Source: Distichodus sexfasciatus
Taxonomy: Eukaryota > Chordata > Actinopteri > Characiformes > Distichodontidae
Length of the DNA: 64,000 bases
Direction: 5' to 3'
NCBI GenBank assembly: GCA_032718565.1
Contig: JAVGVS010000024.1
Location: 3,851,213 to 3,915,212 of the forward strand
Shown: piece after piece, positions 25,977 to 37,747 of the stretch
Layout: each line of letters opens with the position of its first letter
Numbering within the stretch: position 1 is the first letter of the stretch
Notes under the pieces: generated by a model
The model's database searches: none
Told to the model about the DNA's origin: nothing
Seen by the model: the letters and a program-made list of their open reading frames with translations, nothing else
Made by a program: the position numbers and the translations under genes

Positions 25977-26049
<73 letters not shown>
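25977..26049 (+). repeat. (AGAT)n microsatellite
   Basis: About 18 uninterrupted GATA/AGAT units, the longest perfect tetranucleotide tract in the window. Confidence 0.97.
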
Positions 26050-26050
<1 letters not shown>

Positions 26051-26639
26051 AAAGCAATTTATTAAAAGTATATTTTGTTGTTTGTGCTACTTACTTTGGT
26101 ACGTTAAAATTTCCAGTTATCATATATTTTTCGCTAAGGCCAGTCTAGAGCTAGTTTAGTCATTAACTAATAAAACTCAGTCAGTCAATGACTGTCCATA
26201 AATAACAATGGAGTTAAACCACCTTTTAATAGCCTACACTACAAATATCACTTATTTCGTATAACTTGCACTAATTAAAATGCTTTATTACACAACTCAG
26301 CACAAAACAGCAAAGTAATTTAACAGGAGAAACGTAGACACAAGAACTAAAAAACAACAACAAACAAACCAAAAACAATGTAAGTAATCAATCATAAAAG
26401 AGGAAGGTGGATCATCTATTCGAATTTGGGCTGATAAGATAAGCGAATGTCGTTTTTTAAAATTATTTCTGACTAGATTTAGAGTTGTAATAAGTGTGTC
26501 TATTTCTAAGGAAAATACAGAGAAAGCAGGTTGTAATTTTTGGTATTTTTGCTTATCAATGATTTGTTTTTTGCCTATAAAATAAAAAATGAGCGAATTC
26601 TGACGCCATATTGGCACGTAGATCATGCTGTATATCGGC

Positions 26640-26786
26640 CCATGTGTTGAAGGCGAGTCTCCGCTAGGTGGCGGTAAGACGCCGCGCTGCGCTCAACACA
26701 GAAGAGGACGAAGAAGAAAGTGACGGACACAAGACGGACACAAGCCCAGCTCACGGGATGATAACGCGACATTAAACTAACGTGTG
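26640..26786 (+). promoter_or_regulatory. Probable apool promoter and 5' UTR
   Basis: A locally GC- and CpG-richer stretch (CTAGGTGGCGGTAAGACGCC, then GCGCTGCGCTCAACACAGAA) directly upstream of the apool start codon, without a TATA box. This fits a housekeeping mitochondrial gene. It is inferred from position and composition only. Confidence 0.45.
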
Positions 26787-29700
26787 ATGTCGTCCAAGGT
26801 GAGAATGGAGTTTTAAACGAAATTAACAGCACGGAAACGGGGATCACTGACGAAGTTACTAAATAAATCAATATTATACAAGAGAAAGGCATTATGGGTG
26901 CACGTTCTTCCAGGACACTGTTTACTCAAGCGATATGACAGCTCACTAGTCAGTTAACATCAGCTTTTAGTGTAAATTATGTTTTATCTGGTACAGAAAG
27001 TCAGATACATGTCCAGGGCTTTTAATCATGCGTGTTTTGTGGATGGATGATGTTAAACACGAGTACTGCTGCATGCGTTTTTATGACGGTTGATAAGTTA
27101 GTTTGATATTCAACATTCATTTAACATTCAAAATACAAATCCATTACGCTCCTAAACCACGTGACCTGATGACATAGGAGAACATTTTAATTACACAATG
27201 ACATATACATATAGATAACGTCCTTGTGTAATTAAAATGTTCCCCTATGTCGAATACCTCTCTGTTTCTCTGTCTCCATGTCTCTCTTTATTTTGAATTT
27301 TGATTCGGCATCATGTCATCAGATCACGTGGTTTAGGAGCGTAATGGATTTATATGCATTTTTATAGTATTTTTAATATTTAAAAAAGTACAAATGAAAA
27401 TTTTGAAAAATCAAGCCTTGTGACATATGTAGGACAGTAGTCTCTATGCTGTACAATTGGTTTGATGTCATCAGGTCACGTGGTTTAGGAGCGTAATGGA
27501 TTTGTATTTTGAATGTTAAATGAATGTTGAATATCAAACTAACTTATCAACCGGGTTTTAATGCGCTGACAGGTGGACAGTTGCAGGCTGTTTTAAAGTC
27601 TTTAAATTCTAGAAAAACCTTTCACATTAAATCATTTTCAGGTTGTGAAGCTGGTGGCCGTCCCAGCAGTTCTGGGCATTGCTTCAATCCGTGTGTATAC
27701 CATGAGAGATGTCAATACAGGACCATTCATAACACCTCAGGAGGTATCAAGTGCCAGCATTGGAACTGCTTGACCCATTACCTACATATGAGAAGGAGGC
27801 GGGGAGGGGGATTAATATTATCATAATAATAATAATAATAAGAAGAAGAAGAATAAGTGCTCCTCTTTGTTCAAGATTAATAAGAATTCACGTGTTGCAT
27901 GTTCCACTTTCCTTCACAGCTCTCAGTCTATTCAACACTGGCTCAGACCCCGTGTCAGTATGTACAGGAACAGCCAGGAGTTCTGCAATCTGGTCTTGGT
28001 AAAGTCAGACAAACTCTGCAATCTGGTCTATCAAATATAAAAGTAAGATACTTGTATTCCTTAAAATATCTTATTCTTGTTCATTACATTCCTTTGACCT
28101 GACTGCAAAAACTGAATTTCTGTGCCATGTCCACTCACTGTTATATGTGCATTTTTGAATTTTATTAGAATGGTATTATGACAGTTTTAATTAATAATTA
28201 GGAAGAGTAGAATGCATTTATTGTTAGTGGGAGTCTCATAAATGTAACAGATAAAGCATTGTTTTAAATGTCTTTAAGTCACTGTATATTTGGTATTGTT
28301 TTGGTCTGCAATAAAATGAAAGAAACTATATTTGAGATGTAATATTTCTCTGACTTTTATTTTCATTCAGCATGCATTGCTGTCTGTAAAAATAACAGCT
28401 GTGAACCTCTACCATGGTGGGGAAGGTGAGAGAAACACAGAGACTAAGTGCTGCTTTGCTCGATGTTATATACAGAGCGAGTCATCTTGTTTTTCTCTTA
28501 TGTTTCATAGATATCTACCACTTTCTTAAAGACCCTCCCCCAGGGTTTGTCCCCAGGGTCACTGTGATCACTGTGTCTGGTCTGGCTGGTGTGATTCTTG
28601 CAAGAAAAGGTGGGTCTCACTGACCTGTGTGTTTCAAAAATACTAACAGATACTTTAGATTTTGTCATTGTTAGTACAATTAAAACATTTAATTAAAGTA
28701 TTTTTCCCTTGTTTGTTGTGGGGGTTCAGGGTCACGTTTAAAGAGAGTGGGGCTTCCTTTGAGTTTGGCCACTGCAGGATTTGCCATGTGTTACCCAGTG
28801 CAGACTATAGCCATGCTGAAGGTGAAATGCTACTTATTTTTCATTTATTTTTTAATTCAGCTGATCTGTTAAAGCAGGAGATCCTGCTATAGTCAACAGT
28901 GTTTTCTGTTTTTCTGTCACTGTTTCAGCTACACCTCACTAATCTGATTTTGATCAGCCTTATGATGTCCTTTAACCCAATGAAGTGAATGTCAAGTAAA
29001 CAAAGTAAACAAATCCTCAATTATCCGGTCACAGACTGCCTTTTAGTGGCATCTACAGTAACTCCTTAATCAGATTTAAAAAGGATTCTTGGAACCGTGT
29101 GAAAATGCTGATATGCCTCAAACCATGAATTTATGCATCTCACACACATTATGTTCTTCTCAATTAGGTGAGTGGAAAGAACATTTATACAGCAACTCGA
29201 TGGACAAGCTCGACAGTGGCATCGCTGTGGAAATCAGAGAAACCAGCATCTGAGCCTCCCACTTTAAAGGTAACAAGCACACAAATTAGTCCTATTTTCT
29301 GAACCTGCGACAAAGTATTCTAGCTCTGAAAACATCCCATTTTCTGAGCAGACTGAGGATGCACGAATAGAGGAGACTTCTGCAGATGTTCACCCGCCAT
29401 CAGAGCCCAGCTCCAACTCTATGCCTGAGGCTCAAACTACCCTACACTCGGCATCTATTGTTTGCCAAGATGGTGGAACAGAACATACCGTCCCCTCTGC
29501 AGAGCTCTTAACAGAAGCTGCTGATGAAAAACCATCTTCCCCTTCCTATTCTGCTTCTGCTGAGAGTCTAATAGCCTTACCAGAGGAGGTCAAAACTGCT
29601 GCAGGTGAACTGCTGCCTCAGACTAACCAATATCTGTATATAGAGACATTTAATGTTGAAAAAAACATCTAATCCATAATCTTTCAATGTCAGACATTCC

Positions 29701-29791
29701 AGAGCAAAGGGATCACTCTGCAGATTCCACGTTGAAGGACTTTGGACAGTCTAATCCAGAGGATGCTGACCTCTACAGCACACGCAGCTGA
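26787..29791 (+). CDS. apool: APOOL / MIC27, MICOS complex subunit
   Basis: Apolipoprotein O-like protein of the mitochondrial inner membrane; the family binds cardiolipin and helps organise crista junctions in the MICOS complex. Nine coding exons join in frame: 26787-26798, 27642-27743, 27920-28042, 28371-28425, 28511-28609, 28730-28821, 29168-29269, 29352-29604, 29694-29791. They give 311 residues, versus about 270 in human. Diagnostic blocks are CQYVQEQPGVLQSGL, FLKDPPPGFVPRVTVITVSG, GLAGVILARKGSRLKRVGLP and AMCYPVQTIAMLKVSG; the two hydrophobic segments are the family's membrane hairpin. The C-terminus SNPEDADLYSTRS matches human APOOL and separates it from APOO. The first coding exon holds only MSSK. 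The acidic, Ser/Pro-rich exon 29352-29604 accounts for the extra length. An AATAAA at 29858-29863 lies 67 bp past the stop. Confidence 0.93.
27087..27553. repeat. Perfect 89-bp inverted duplication with nested foldback, apool intron 1
   Basis: The left arm 27087-27175 and right arm 27465-27553 are exact reverse complements over 89 bp, separated by 289 bp. Both carry CCATTACGCTCCTAAACCAC (or its complement) and GTGACCTGATGACAT. A third, partial copy at 27313-27351 is in right-arm orientation with one difference. Inside, 27171-27197 and 27225-27251 form another inverted pair with a single mismatch. The third copy suggests that 27137-27351 is a MITE-like foldback element with terminal repeats of about 39 bp, and that the right arm duplicates one of its ends plus 50 bp of flank in inverted orientation. 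Confidence 0.9.
27823..27855 (+). repeat. AAT/AAG microsatellite
   Basis: A tandem AAT tract passing into AAG units in apool intron 2. Confidence 0.85.
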
Positions 29792-29857
29792 ACTGAAGGA
29801 GAGGAAAAGAGAGAGAATGTTCACTGGCTACATTCTGAACTGTGTACTGCAGTGTTA

Positions 29858-29863
29858 AATAAA
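29858..29863 (+). terminator. apool polyadenylation signal
   Basis: AATAAA in GTGTTAAATAAAATACCC, shortly after the apool stop codon and the first such hexamer downstream. Confidence 0.6.
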
Positions 29864-30678
29864 ATACCCAGATGCCATGCTCAAACCGGTATCATTTGGT
29901 ACCGTAGTACACAATTTGGGATTTATCTTTCTAGTGCCCTTTCACATATGTATGTTTTTTTTTTAAGAAAGTGTATTGATTGATTTCTTGTTACATATTA
30001 ATGAAGAAGTAACAAGCTGCCCAGGTGTTTGGGATGACTGGCCTACTGTATGTCAGTATTTGTTGATTAAGTTTGGGGGATGTCATTGTCTAAATTGTAC
30101 AAAAGTTGACAAATGTTTTATATTTTCACATTTATTATTTGCTGGTGTTCAAACTTGTGATTAAGTCCCACTAAAATTCTAAGCATGTGTCTGGTTAATG
30201 TCAGATGATGCACAATTATATGGGTTCATGATCACCCCAGGGAAACTTGTTATTGTCATGTCTGCATCAGGACATGAATTAGCCTTTTAAAGGGGGTGCT
30301 TGATTTCATAAATGGAATTCTTAATTTTGTTAATACAATAAATAACCACAAAAGGCAGACTGATCATAATTAGATAGTTACAGCTTATAAATAATGAGCA
30401 GGTTGTGATTTCACATTTCAAGTGAAGGATTCGTTTCCTTGTGTAGTTAAAAACTACAGTAAAGGGAAGTTAATGAAAGATGTGTAGAATAACTGCTGCT
30501 CAGTGTAACTGCATTTGAGTTGTTGTGGTTTTGTGCATGCAACAATGTTTGTAATGACCATTTCTATGCTTTTAAATTCTTTCAGGTAATAAATTATTCA
30601 GAAATTCAAATGTAAGATCTATTTTGCACACAGCGTTGCTGAAGATCTTGAAATCTGTTGTTTAACCTGAGTTAACAT

Positions 30679-30790
30679 AAGGTGAGTGATTATTTGTCAT
30701 TGTGAACACACCACAACGTAACGTGACCTCTGTCTTTGTATTTTTACGCGTGCAGGGCTTGAACCAGCGACCTTCTGACCATGGGGGCTA
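30679..30790 (-). repeat. tRNA-derived SINE, copy 4 (remnant)
   Basis: Reverse-strand remnant. The end GTGAGTGATTATTTGTCATT is followed closely by the head GGCTTGAACCAGCGACCTTC, with most of the body deleted. Confidence 0.7.
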
Positions 30791-31639
30791 ATTCACAGAC
30801 CTTAATGTGACACTTGGCTATTCATGCTAAAAATAGACTAGGAGAAAATGTACATATTGACATACCTGACGTTTGTTGCGTCATGGTGGCACCTGGCTGA
30901 AATCACGTTCAGTAAGCTTGACATGAGTTGACATACTAGTGACACGTTCAAGGGCCTGTTTGGATGTGAGTAAAATATCAGAGAACAGAAATATTGCTTC
31001 AACATCAGTTAACTGTTTTCCACAATTTTGATTCAACTCTAATGTGGGTAACCAGATCCATAAGCAGCTGGATGTAACCCAACAGCATGTGTGCAGGATT
31101 CACAGCGACTCACTGAAGCATTCACCATTCCGGGTGTTTAAACCACCCCCTTCCTTGATTAATGAGAACACATAGGGAGTTGCTTACACAGTAGAGCTGT
31201 TCCAGAGCTTAAAATTACAACCTCTACGGACGGGATGGTTATGACCTCAGTCCTTATTTACTGGCCACCTTCAAAGCCCTTTCTGTAATAAAGTGGCAGC
31301 TTGACTCATCAAATTTGGTAAGGATCAATATAATATACGGTGGTCAGCAAGGAAGCTATATTAATGCATAAAGTGTGTTTAAGGGCCAGAAGGTTAGTGT
31401 TCTATATGGCTACATGGTCACTCTAATACTGTATTTGAAGCTAACAAATAAAAACCACTTTTTGCCTTGCATCTGCATCTGCAGCTTGTCTTCTTTTGAG
31501 TTTTTCCAAAAGGCAGTAACAAGAAATCGACTGTGTTCAGCAAGGATTCTCTAAAACTGCATTAAAATGGGTTTAAGGGCAGGAAACGAGTTTCTTACAT
31601 CTTTGCAGTGCACTGTGATATTCTGTTTGCATTTTAAAA

Positions 31640-32125
31640 AAAGGTGGTCTAGAGGTTGTGGCTTTAAATCCTCCCTCAAGCACTACCACCATTGTGTCCC
31701 TGAGCAAGAGCCCACCCTTAGCAAAAAGTAGTATACTTTTGTTAAGTATGCTTGAGTATAAGTATAGCAATTATACTACGGACCATGTACCTTGCAGTGT
31801 ACAAAAAGTATACTAATTTAATACTTCTTCAGACTAAATTGGAACATTTTTAAGTTTATAAAAGTATACTTTAAGTATACTTTATAAAGTCATTTTAATA
31901 TTACAAAAGTATACTTTTAGACTTTAGTAGACTTTTCTTTATACTTATCAGCATAAGCCAAGTATACTTCACTATACTATTCTTAAGCATATACAATATA
32001 GTATATAAAAAGTAAACTTCAAGTATACTGCTTCAGTTTTAGTATATAATAAGTATACTTGAACAAACTACTTTTTGCTAAGGGCAGCCCTAACTTTAAC
32101 CCTAAGTTGCTTCAGGGAGACTGCA
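31640..32125 (+). repeat. tRNA-type SINE of a different family, split by a MITE
   Basis: Left of the MITE are GGTCTAGAGGTTGTGGCTTT, AAATCC and GTCCCTGAGCAAGA; right of it is AACCCTAAGTTGCTTCAGGG. These phrases occur contiguously in a common fish SINE type, so the MITE at 31715-32084 looks inserted in it. Limits are approximate. Confidence 0.5.
31715..32084. mobile_element. Palindromic MITE with CCCTTAGCAAAAAGTAGT terminal inverted repeats
   Basis: The 370-bp element begins CCCTTAGCAAAAAGTAGT and ends with its exact complement (ACTACTTTTTGCTAAGGG). The interior is AT-rich and full of AAGTATACTT palindromes that pair across the element. No coding capacity. A 5-bp AGCCC occurs on both sides and may be the target duplication. 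Confidence 0.85.
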
Positions 32126-33809
32126 ATTACAGATGGACTTACAGTGTGATCAGTTAGTTTGGCTTCTAATCGCTACAGGGCAGCGGCGCATTTGAAGCAG
32201 AGAGAGGCTCATGGGTTCTGACGTGATTTCTAAACTGTTATATGATCATTTACACAAACGACTGAACTGGCAGTCTTTTATAACGTTTCACCGCATGGCT
32301 GATAAGTGTGTGGGATATGGGAGGAGGACACAGTCCAGCAGTATTAAGGAATGACCAATCAGGATGGGAAGCTGGATGAATGGCTCCAGGATGTTGTTAG
32401 TACAACCCTCTCACCCCGAGGCTTCTCTCCTCCACAACCGACTCCCAGGAAATAAGGGAAATTAATCTATCTAGACATTGTCACTTCTGCACTTGAGCAT
32501 GTACTGGAACTGCAAAGAGTAACAACATGCAGAATAGTCTCTTGTACCACAATGCTAAATAAAAATGATCATTATACACCGTGCGTATATCATGTTGATA
32601 CAGAGAAACCTTCTGATTAATATACACAACAAGAAGACTCTTGAGGAAGACAATGCTGCATGCTTTTAACCTCAGATGCCTTCCTTTATCCTGTTGAGTC
32701 GATCCGACGTCCTTACCGAGCATTTTGTGCTCCAGTAAACACAGCAGGGGTTCTTACATGCTGTGTAATCCCTGGTTCTTACTGCTGACTGTAATCTGAG
32801 AGGTACATAAATAACAGAAGCCCCTACAGAGCTGTGTGTGTGTATGTTTGTGTGTTGATGTCACAGACAGGATGTTTTATCGGCTTTCTAGGACATCAAG
32901 CATTGGCTGCTGATTTTCCATATAAACAGATTATGAAGTTAAAATTCTCTAGAACACAGCTTCCCATACAAGGTGCAACATGTTCCCCTTAATTCACCGG
33001 AACACATTTGAGACTGAGCAGAGAGGGTGCACCGGGTGCACAAGTCCACCCCCATGTATCTAAGTAGACCACTGCCCACAAGGCAGTAACAACAAAAGCT
33101 GTGCTCTCTTCCTGATGCTTCAGAAATTCTTCTAGGAGACCAAAGGCACCCTCATGCCGTTCCAACCCTCCATATGGGCGTAAACTAGAGGCTCAGACAA
33201 CCTACTCTGTTATCATCATTTAGCATCTTCCCTATTATCACAATGCCCAAAGGTGCAGTGACGTCTTCACAAAAATGATGGACCATAGCTCCGTCAGTGC
33301 ATAAAAGATTCATACTTTGAATAAAATGCTCAAGAGATTGAGAGCTGGGAAATGTCAGTTAATTACCTCTGATCATGTCACGAATCAAGAGCCTTAGTGT
33401 GGAAAAGAGCACCGAGCCATGAAGAACAGCTCAGATCGAGGGTCATAAACCACATTTATGACCTTCAGAAATGAAGCAGGAATATTGTACTGATCCTGAC
33501 TTGGGCCAGGCACAAGACAACGTAAGGGAGAGACAGACACTGTTGTTCTTTTCTGCTGTGTGCCCTTACCACTGGCTATTTAATTGTAACGCTTTTTCCA
33601 TGGCCTACAGAAAATGTAACAAGGCAGGATGAGCAAGAAAAGATCAGACGTTACATGTTGGCTCAGACTTTATAAAAGATACTGTTATTATGTAATAGAC
33701 TATCCGTATTAAAATTTTTCATATTGAAACTGATACAGTTCTTATGCACATTCAGTTCAAAAAGACAACCCCAGGACCATAACTGAAGGCTGAGCACTGC
33801 ATGTAACCT

Positions 33810-34005
33810 AACTGTCAGTTTTCTATATTTTAAATTCTGGTTCTAGTTTAAAGTTTATATTTTATTCTATTTATATACTGCTTATTCTATGTGCCTACTT
33901 GTTCGTTGTAATGTTAAAACTGGAGCCATGTCATCTCATTCGTCTTTATACCTGTACAGCATGAAGCAGAGAAGACAATAAAGTTGACTTTGACTGATGA
34001 AGCTG
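33810..34005 (+). repeat. Dispersed retroelement 3'-tail-like repeat, second copy
   Basis: Shares GGAGCC..GTC.TCTCAT and the GACAATAAAGT(T/C) end with the copy at 905-1055. AT-rich upstream part. Confidence 0.55.
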
Positions 34006-34117
34006 TTCAGCGGCAAAAGTAAAATGTAAAAAATCAAGAGGAGAAACAGTTAAAAGGGTTTCTCAAGGAAAGCACTTGTGCATAGTGAGCGGTGCAACTG
34101 GTATCAAAAATATTTAT

Positions 34118-34463
34118 CATTCATTCATTCATTATCCAAACCGCTTAGTCCCTGTTGGGGTTGTGGGGAGTGAAGCCTATTCCGGAAACTACAGGTGCAA
34201 GGCGGGGACCAACCCAGGTGAGGCACCAACACACTGCAGGGCACACACACTCACACAATTGCACTGTCACTCACACCATACGGGGCCGATTTAGAGTCAC
34301 CAATTAACCCATATTGCACGCTTTTGGACCCGGAGGACACCCACGGCAACACAGGGAGAGCATGCAAACTCCACACAGAAAGACTACGGCCGCCCCGGGG
34401 ACCGAACCCAGGACTTTCTCACTGTGAGGCGGCAGCGCTAACCACTGTGCCACCCCACGCCGT
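34118..34463 (-). repeat. Second SINE-like family, full copy
   Basis: On the - strand a tRNA-like head (GTGGCACAGTGGTTAGCGCT, then GGGTTCGGTCC as B box) begins at about 34460. The element ends in an AATG tandem tail at about 34118-34138. The internal phrases AACTCCACACAGAAAGACTA and CGCTTTTGGACCCGGAGGAC are shared with the copy at 47231-47536, and a shorter piece is at 58780-58905. Confidence 0.75.
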
Positions 34464-35408
34464 CCTAATAACATCCAAATACTGAGCTCATCCAGATTAA
34501 ACTAAAATGATCCCATAATTATTTTTACATAGTGGCATAACTGAAGTTTAATTTTATAATTCTATGACAAAGATACAGTGATACTAAAAGTGGTTGTTGT
34601 TCCTATAAACCTCAGGAAAAGCAGTAGAACATTTAAAGACAATTTTTTCCTGAACAAACTTCTGGAAGTTACTCAACCCTCAACTCTGTCACAATGAGAA
34701 TAAGGTCTCAATGCTTTCGCAAATGATAATTACTTAAGAGATCAGGATAATTTCAAGGATCTGAAGAGTCTGTACTAGAGGTCAAATACCACTTCCATTT
34801 TGTTTGCCGAGCTGTCAGAACGAGCCCATTAGGACTGAGACATTGGGTTTCCGCTCCCTCAGGGTCAACTACCCCCACCGAACACACATACACACACACA
34901 CACTCCCCAAAAGTTATCTTCCCACAGTCCAGCTGTTGTGGGAGTTGTCCAACCATGGGACAAAGATGTGAAATCTGTCCCAGAAAACAAACATCCCCAC
35001 TTATCGCCAAGTAAAAAGGAAAACAGAACGTGGTTATATAAGCAAAATGTGTGCATGGCCCAGCGACCTCTGCTTTCCCATGTTTCCAGCGCAACACGTG
35101 AGACGTTGTGTGAACGAAGACGAGCTGGATGGATGGATCGTGCCACCTTTGCACTCACGGGTCCCTGCCCGGCAGCTTCATGACCCCTGCTATTTTTGTC
35201 CCTTATTATCCTGTTCGGATGGAAAGTATACGTTCATGAGTTCTTCAACATAGACATGTCCATGCTTTGGATTAAAAAGAGTTTAGTTTCATTCAGACAG
35301 GCCACAGGTTTAGAATTGTATACAGTACTTTTGGTATCTTATTGACTGGTTTCTCAGATCCAAACTGAGCTCTAACACAACAAAAAAATGATTTTATTTG
35401 GTTTAGTG

Positions 35409-35878
35409 CAGTGCTTCTCAATCTTTTTTTGAACAAATGCCCCCCGACATCATCATGAACCTCTTGTCGACCCCCAATCCCCAACTTACGTGTTATTACG
35501 TAAAAGTAATATTTACAGTTAATTAAATTAAAACCAATATGGGAAAATATGTTTTGAAGACTTTTGGATTGTTTGGTAGTATTTTATGCATTTGCATTTA
35601 CATATTAAGATGCAAACATGAACAACATGCCTCAAAAATAAATGGACTGTTATTAAAATCACAATTTCAGTGGAAACGTTAAAATACTAAGTCGAATCCA
35701 TGTGATTCATTTTAGTTAACTTAATAAAGTCACATTCCCTTTTTTCCGTGTAGAAATGCCCCCAATTTGGGCCTGAGCGCAAACCTCCCACCCCCCTTCA
35801 GCTGCCTTGTCCACAACGCCCCCAACGTTGTCCAAACAACCCCTGGGGGATGATATCGCCTCCCGCTGAGAAACCCTG
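35409..35878. mobile_element. hAT-type MITE with perfect 8-bp target duplication
   Basis: The 470-bp element begins CAGTGCTTCTCAA and ends TGAGAAACCCTG, near-complementary termini. GTTTAGTG occurs immediately on both sides (35401-35408 and 35879-35886). An exact 8-bp duplication and CAGNG...CNCTG-type ends are hallmarks of hAT insertions. The interior has C-rich blocks (ATGCCCCC) and no transposase. Confidence 0.88.
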
Positions 35879-37240
35879 GTTTAGTGCAAAAACTGATAAA
35901 CTTTGAGATGGAATAAAACTCTTTTGAGAATTGTCAATATGGCGTTGACTGGGCTTGAGGCTGAATTGGCTGAAGTTCACCGTTATGCCAAGTAAAAAGA
36001 GTTTCCTTCTGAGTCACTAAATAAAAAAGCTTTCTTCAAGGTCTTTAAATCAATGATGCTACTTTGCACATTCAGAACTGATATTCGTCCAGCTTTAATC
36101 ATTTGTTAAACTGATCAATAAAGTTTAGATTTGTTCTATTGCTTTTAACCAAGACTGTTTCATAACGCAGTGCCCTTTCAGAATCTGCCCATTTCAGACC
36201 ATTCAGGCAGAACTGTGCCTTGACATGACCATGGATATAATCACATAAGTAATGAGAGTCAAACCCAGCCAGTATGCCAGTGATGAGGATGTGGTTTATG
36301 TGTGCAGCTATTCTACAATTATTGGCTTTGTTAAAATATATAATAAAAAAAATGAACAAGGTTTTAAAGTAATAAACAGCTGGATGAAGTCTGATAGTCA
36401 GGCTTTGTTTTGTGATGAAAGGGACTTTCATGTGTGATTTTCAAAAGCAAGCGCTTTCTTAATGTTTCCACAGTAAAGGAGCGTAGAAATGGTCTTTTCA
36501 AACACAAGAACATGAGAAGTAATTTTTCAAAGCTAATGTCTGCTACATTAAGTGATATTGTTGATGCGAAATCCTTTGTCCTCATTTAGGCCACTTGTGC
36601 AGAATTGTCAATTTGATCTTGCGTTTGCTTTATGTTCTTTGAAAAGACGCAGTGGATGATTCATGCATCTGATCAGTTCTTTCACTCTTTGTGGATCAAA
36701 GGCCCGGAGCTGTAACCAGATGCATTGCAGTAAACATGGGCTTCATTAAATTTCCAAGGAAGCCTTAATGAAAACCACTGGAGAGAATCCTCTCTCTCTC
36801 TCTCGCTCGAGTTCACGTCCCTTGTGGTTGTGCAATTGTTTCACAACTTACACCAGCAGCGAAAGAGAAAAAGCTCTACTGTAATTGAGCCAACCAGTGG
36901 CCCATCTCCAGAAAGTCCGGTAAGCTGTGCCATCTAAGGTTTCTCATCCCGGGATGCCACAAGGCTGGCATGTTAGTTCTGCCCAGTTAGTTTAGCCAAA
37001 AAGCAGTGCCGTCTGTCACGCTGTTAGAGCAGTTCCAGCAAGCCTCTGCTCATGGAGGAAGGAAATTTCCCATACTGATTTGATTTTCGGTCGTCACTTC
37101 TGTCTCTACCGAATGCTCCAGCAGGTTTTAATGTTGCACATGGAGCAGGGTGAACCGACACGTTTCTTCTCATATCTGCCTCTGGCAGGCTTCCAGCTGT
37201 GTGTTGAGTCTGGTGAACTCCCCATGAGGGAGTGCAGGGG

Positions 37241-37302
37241 TATAAAACTCAACAAGGGGCTTCAGATGTCCTCAGATTACACCAAGACTCCAGGATTGTA
37301 AG
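37241..37302 (+). promoter_or_regulatory. Candidate agtr2 TATA box and non-coding first exon
   Basis: TATAAAA at 37241-37247 is followed about 55 bp later by a consensus donor (AAG|GTAATG, GT at 37303). A matching acceptor TTTTTGACAG ends at 38038, upstream of the agtr2 start codon. Known AGTR2 genes have non-coding exons before a single coding exon, so this fits a TATA promoter plus 5' UTR exon. Inferred; no transcript evidence. Confidence 0.45.
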
Positions 37303-37747
37303 GTAATGTTTTTGTAAAGAGAACACAGCTTTGGTTTTATCAAAGACAGGCTTTATTTTCTTTATCCTTATACCTATGTCAAGACTTGTAGCTGGACTTT
37401 AACTTTTGTATATTTCCTATTCTGTAAAAGTGTATTTTAATTTTTTTCTAATAATTCAAATACAGGATTGTGTTCGTATTTTATCGTTAGTTCATTTAAA
37501 ACCTACAGCTTTAAGCTAGTTGAACGGTCTTAATATATTATGTATTTTAAAAGAAAAGATTAATTTCACTAAATAATGACACTCATTGCCTTTTATATTC
37601 TACTAAAAAATCTTTAACTCCATTAAAATATTTAGACTGTTCACTCTGTTCTGTTGAAAGCAGTTGAGAGCAGAATAATAACATGGCTGTACAATTTAAG
37701 TCTAAAACATGTTGTTGTGTTATTTTTCTTTTCTTTTAACATTAGTG

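Larger units (their letters stand above)
22916..26786. other. Spacer between cnksr2 and apool
   Basis: No gene was recognised. It holds a deleted SINE copy (23405-23580), a degenerate fragment of the second SINE family (about 23940-24060), a CA-flanked dispersed repeat (24600-24955), an AGAT microsatellite (25977-26049) and, at the right end, the GC-rich apool promoter region. The small open frames lack recognisable domains. Confidence 0.5.
29864..37240. other. Spacer between apool and agtr2
   Basis: About 7 kb without a recognised gene. It contains a SINE remnant (30679-30790), a palindromic MITE inside a tRNA-type SINE (31640-32125), a dispersed retroelement tail (33810-34005), a member of a second SINE family (34118-34463) and a hAT-like MITE (35409-35878). 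Remaining open frames are short, without domains or splice context. Confidence 0.5.

Noticed and set aside
25977..26049. CRISPR-like or regulatory tandem array
   Set aside because: A plain AGAT microsatellite without spacers.
27743..27830. Apparent frameshift in apool (frame with LELLDPLPTYEKE after exon 2)
   Set aside because: A donor at 27744 and acceptor at 27919 join exon 2 to LSVYSTLAQTPCQYV in frame, matching APOOL; the other frame is chance.
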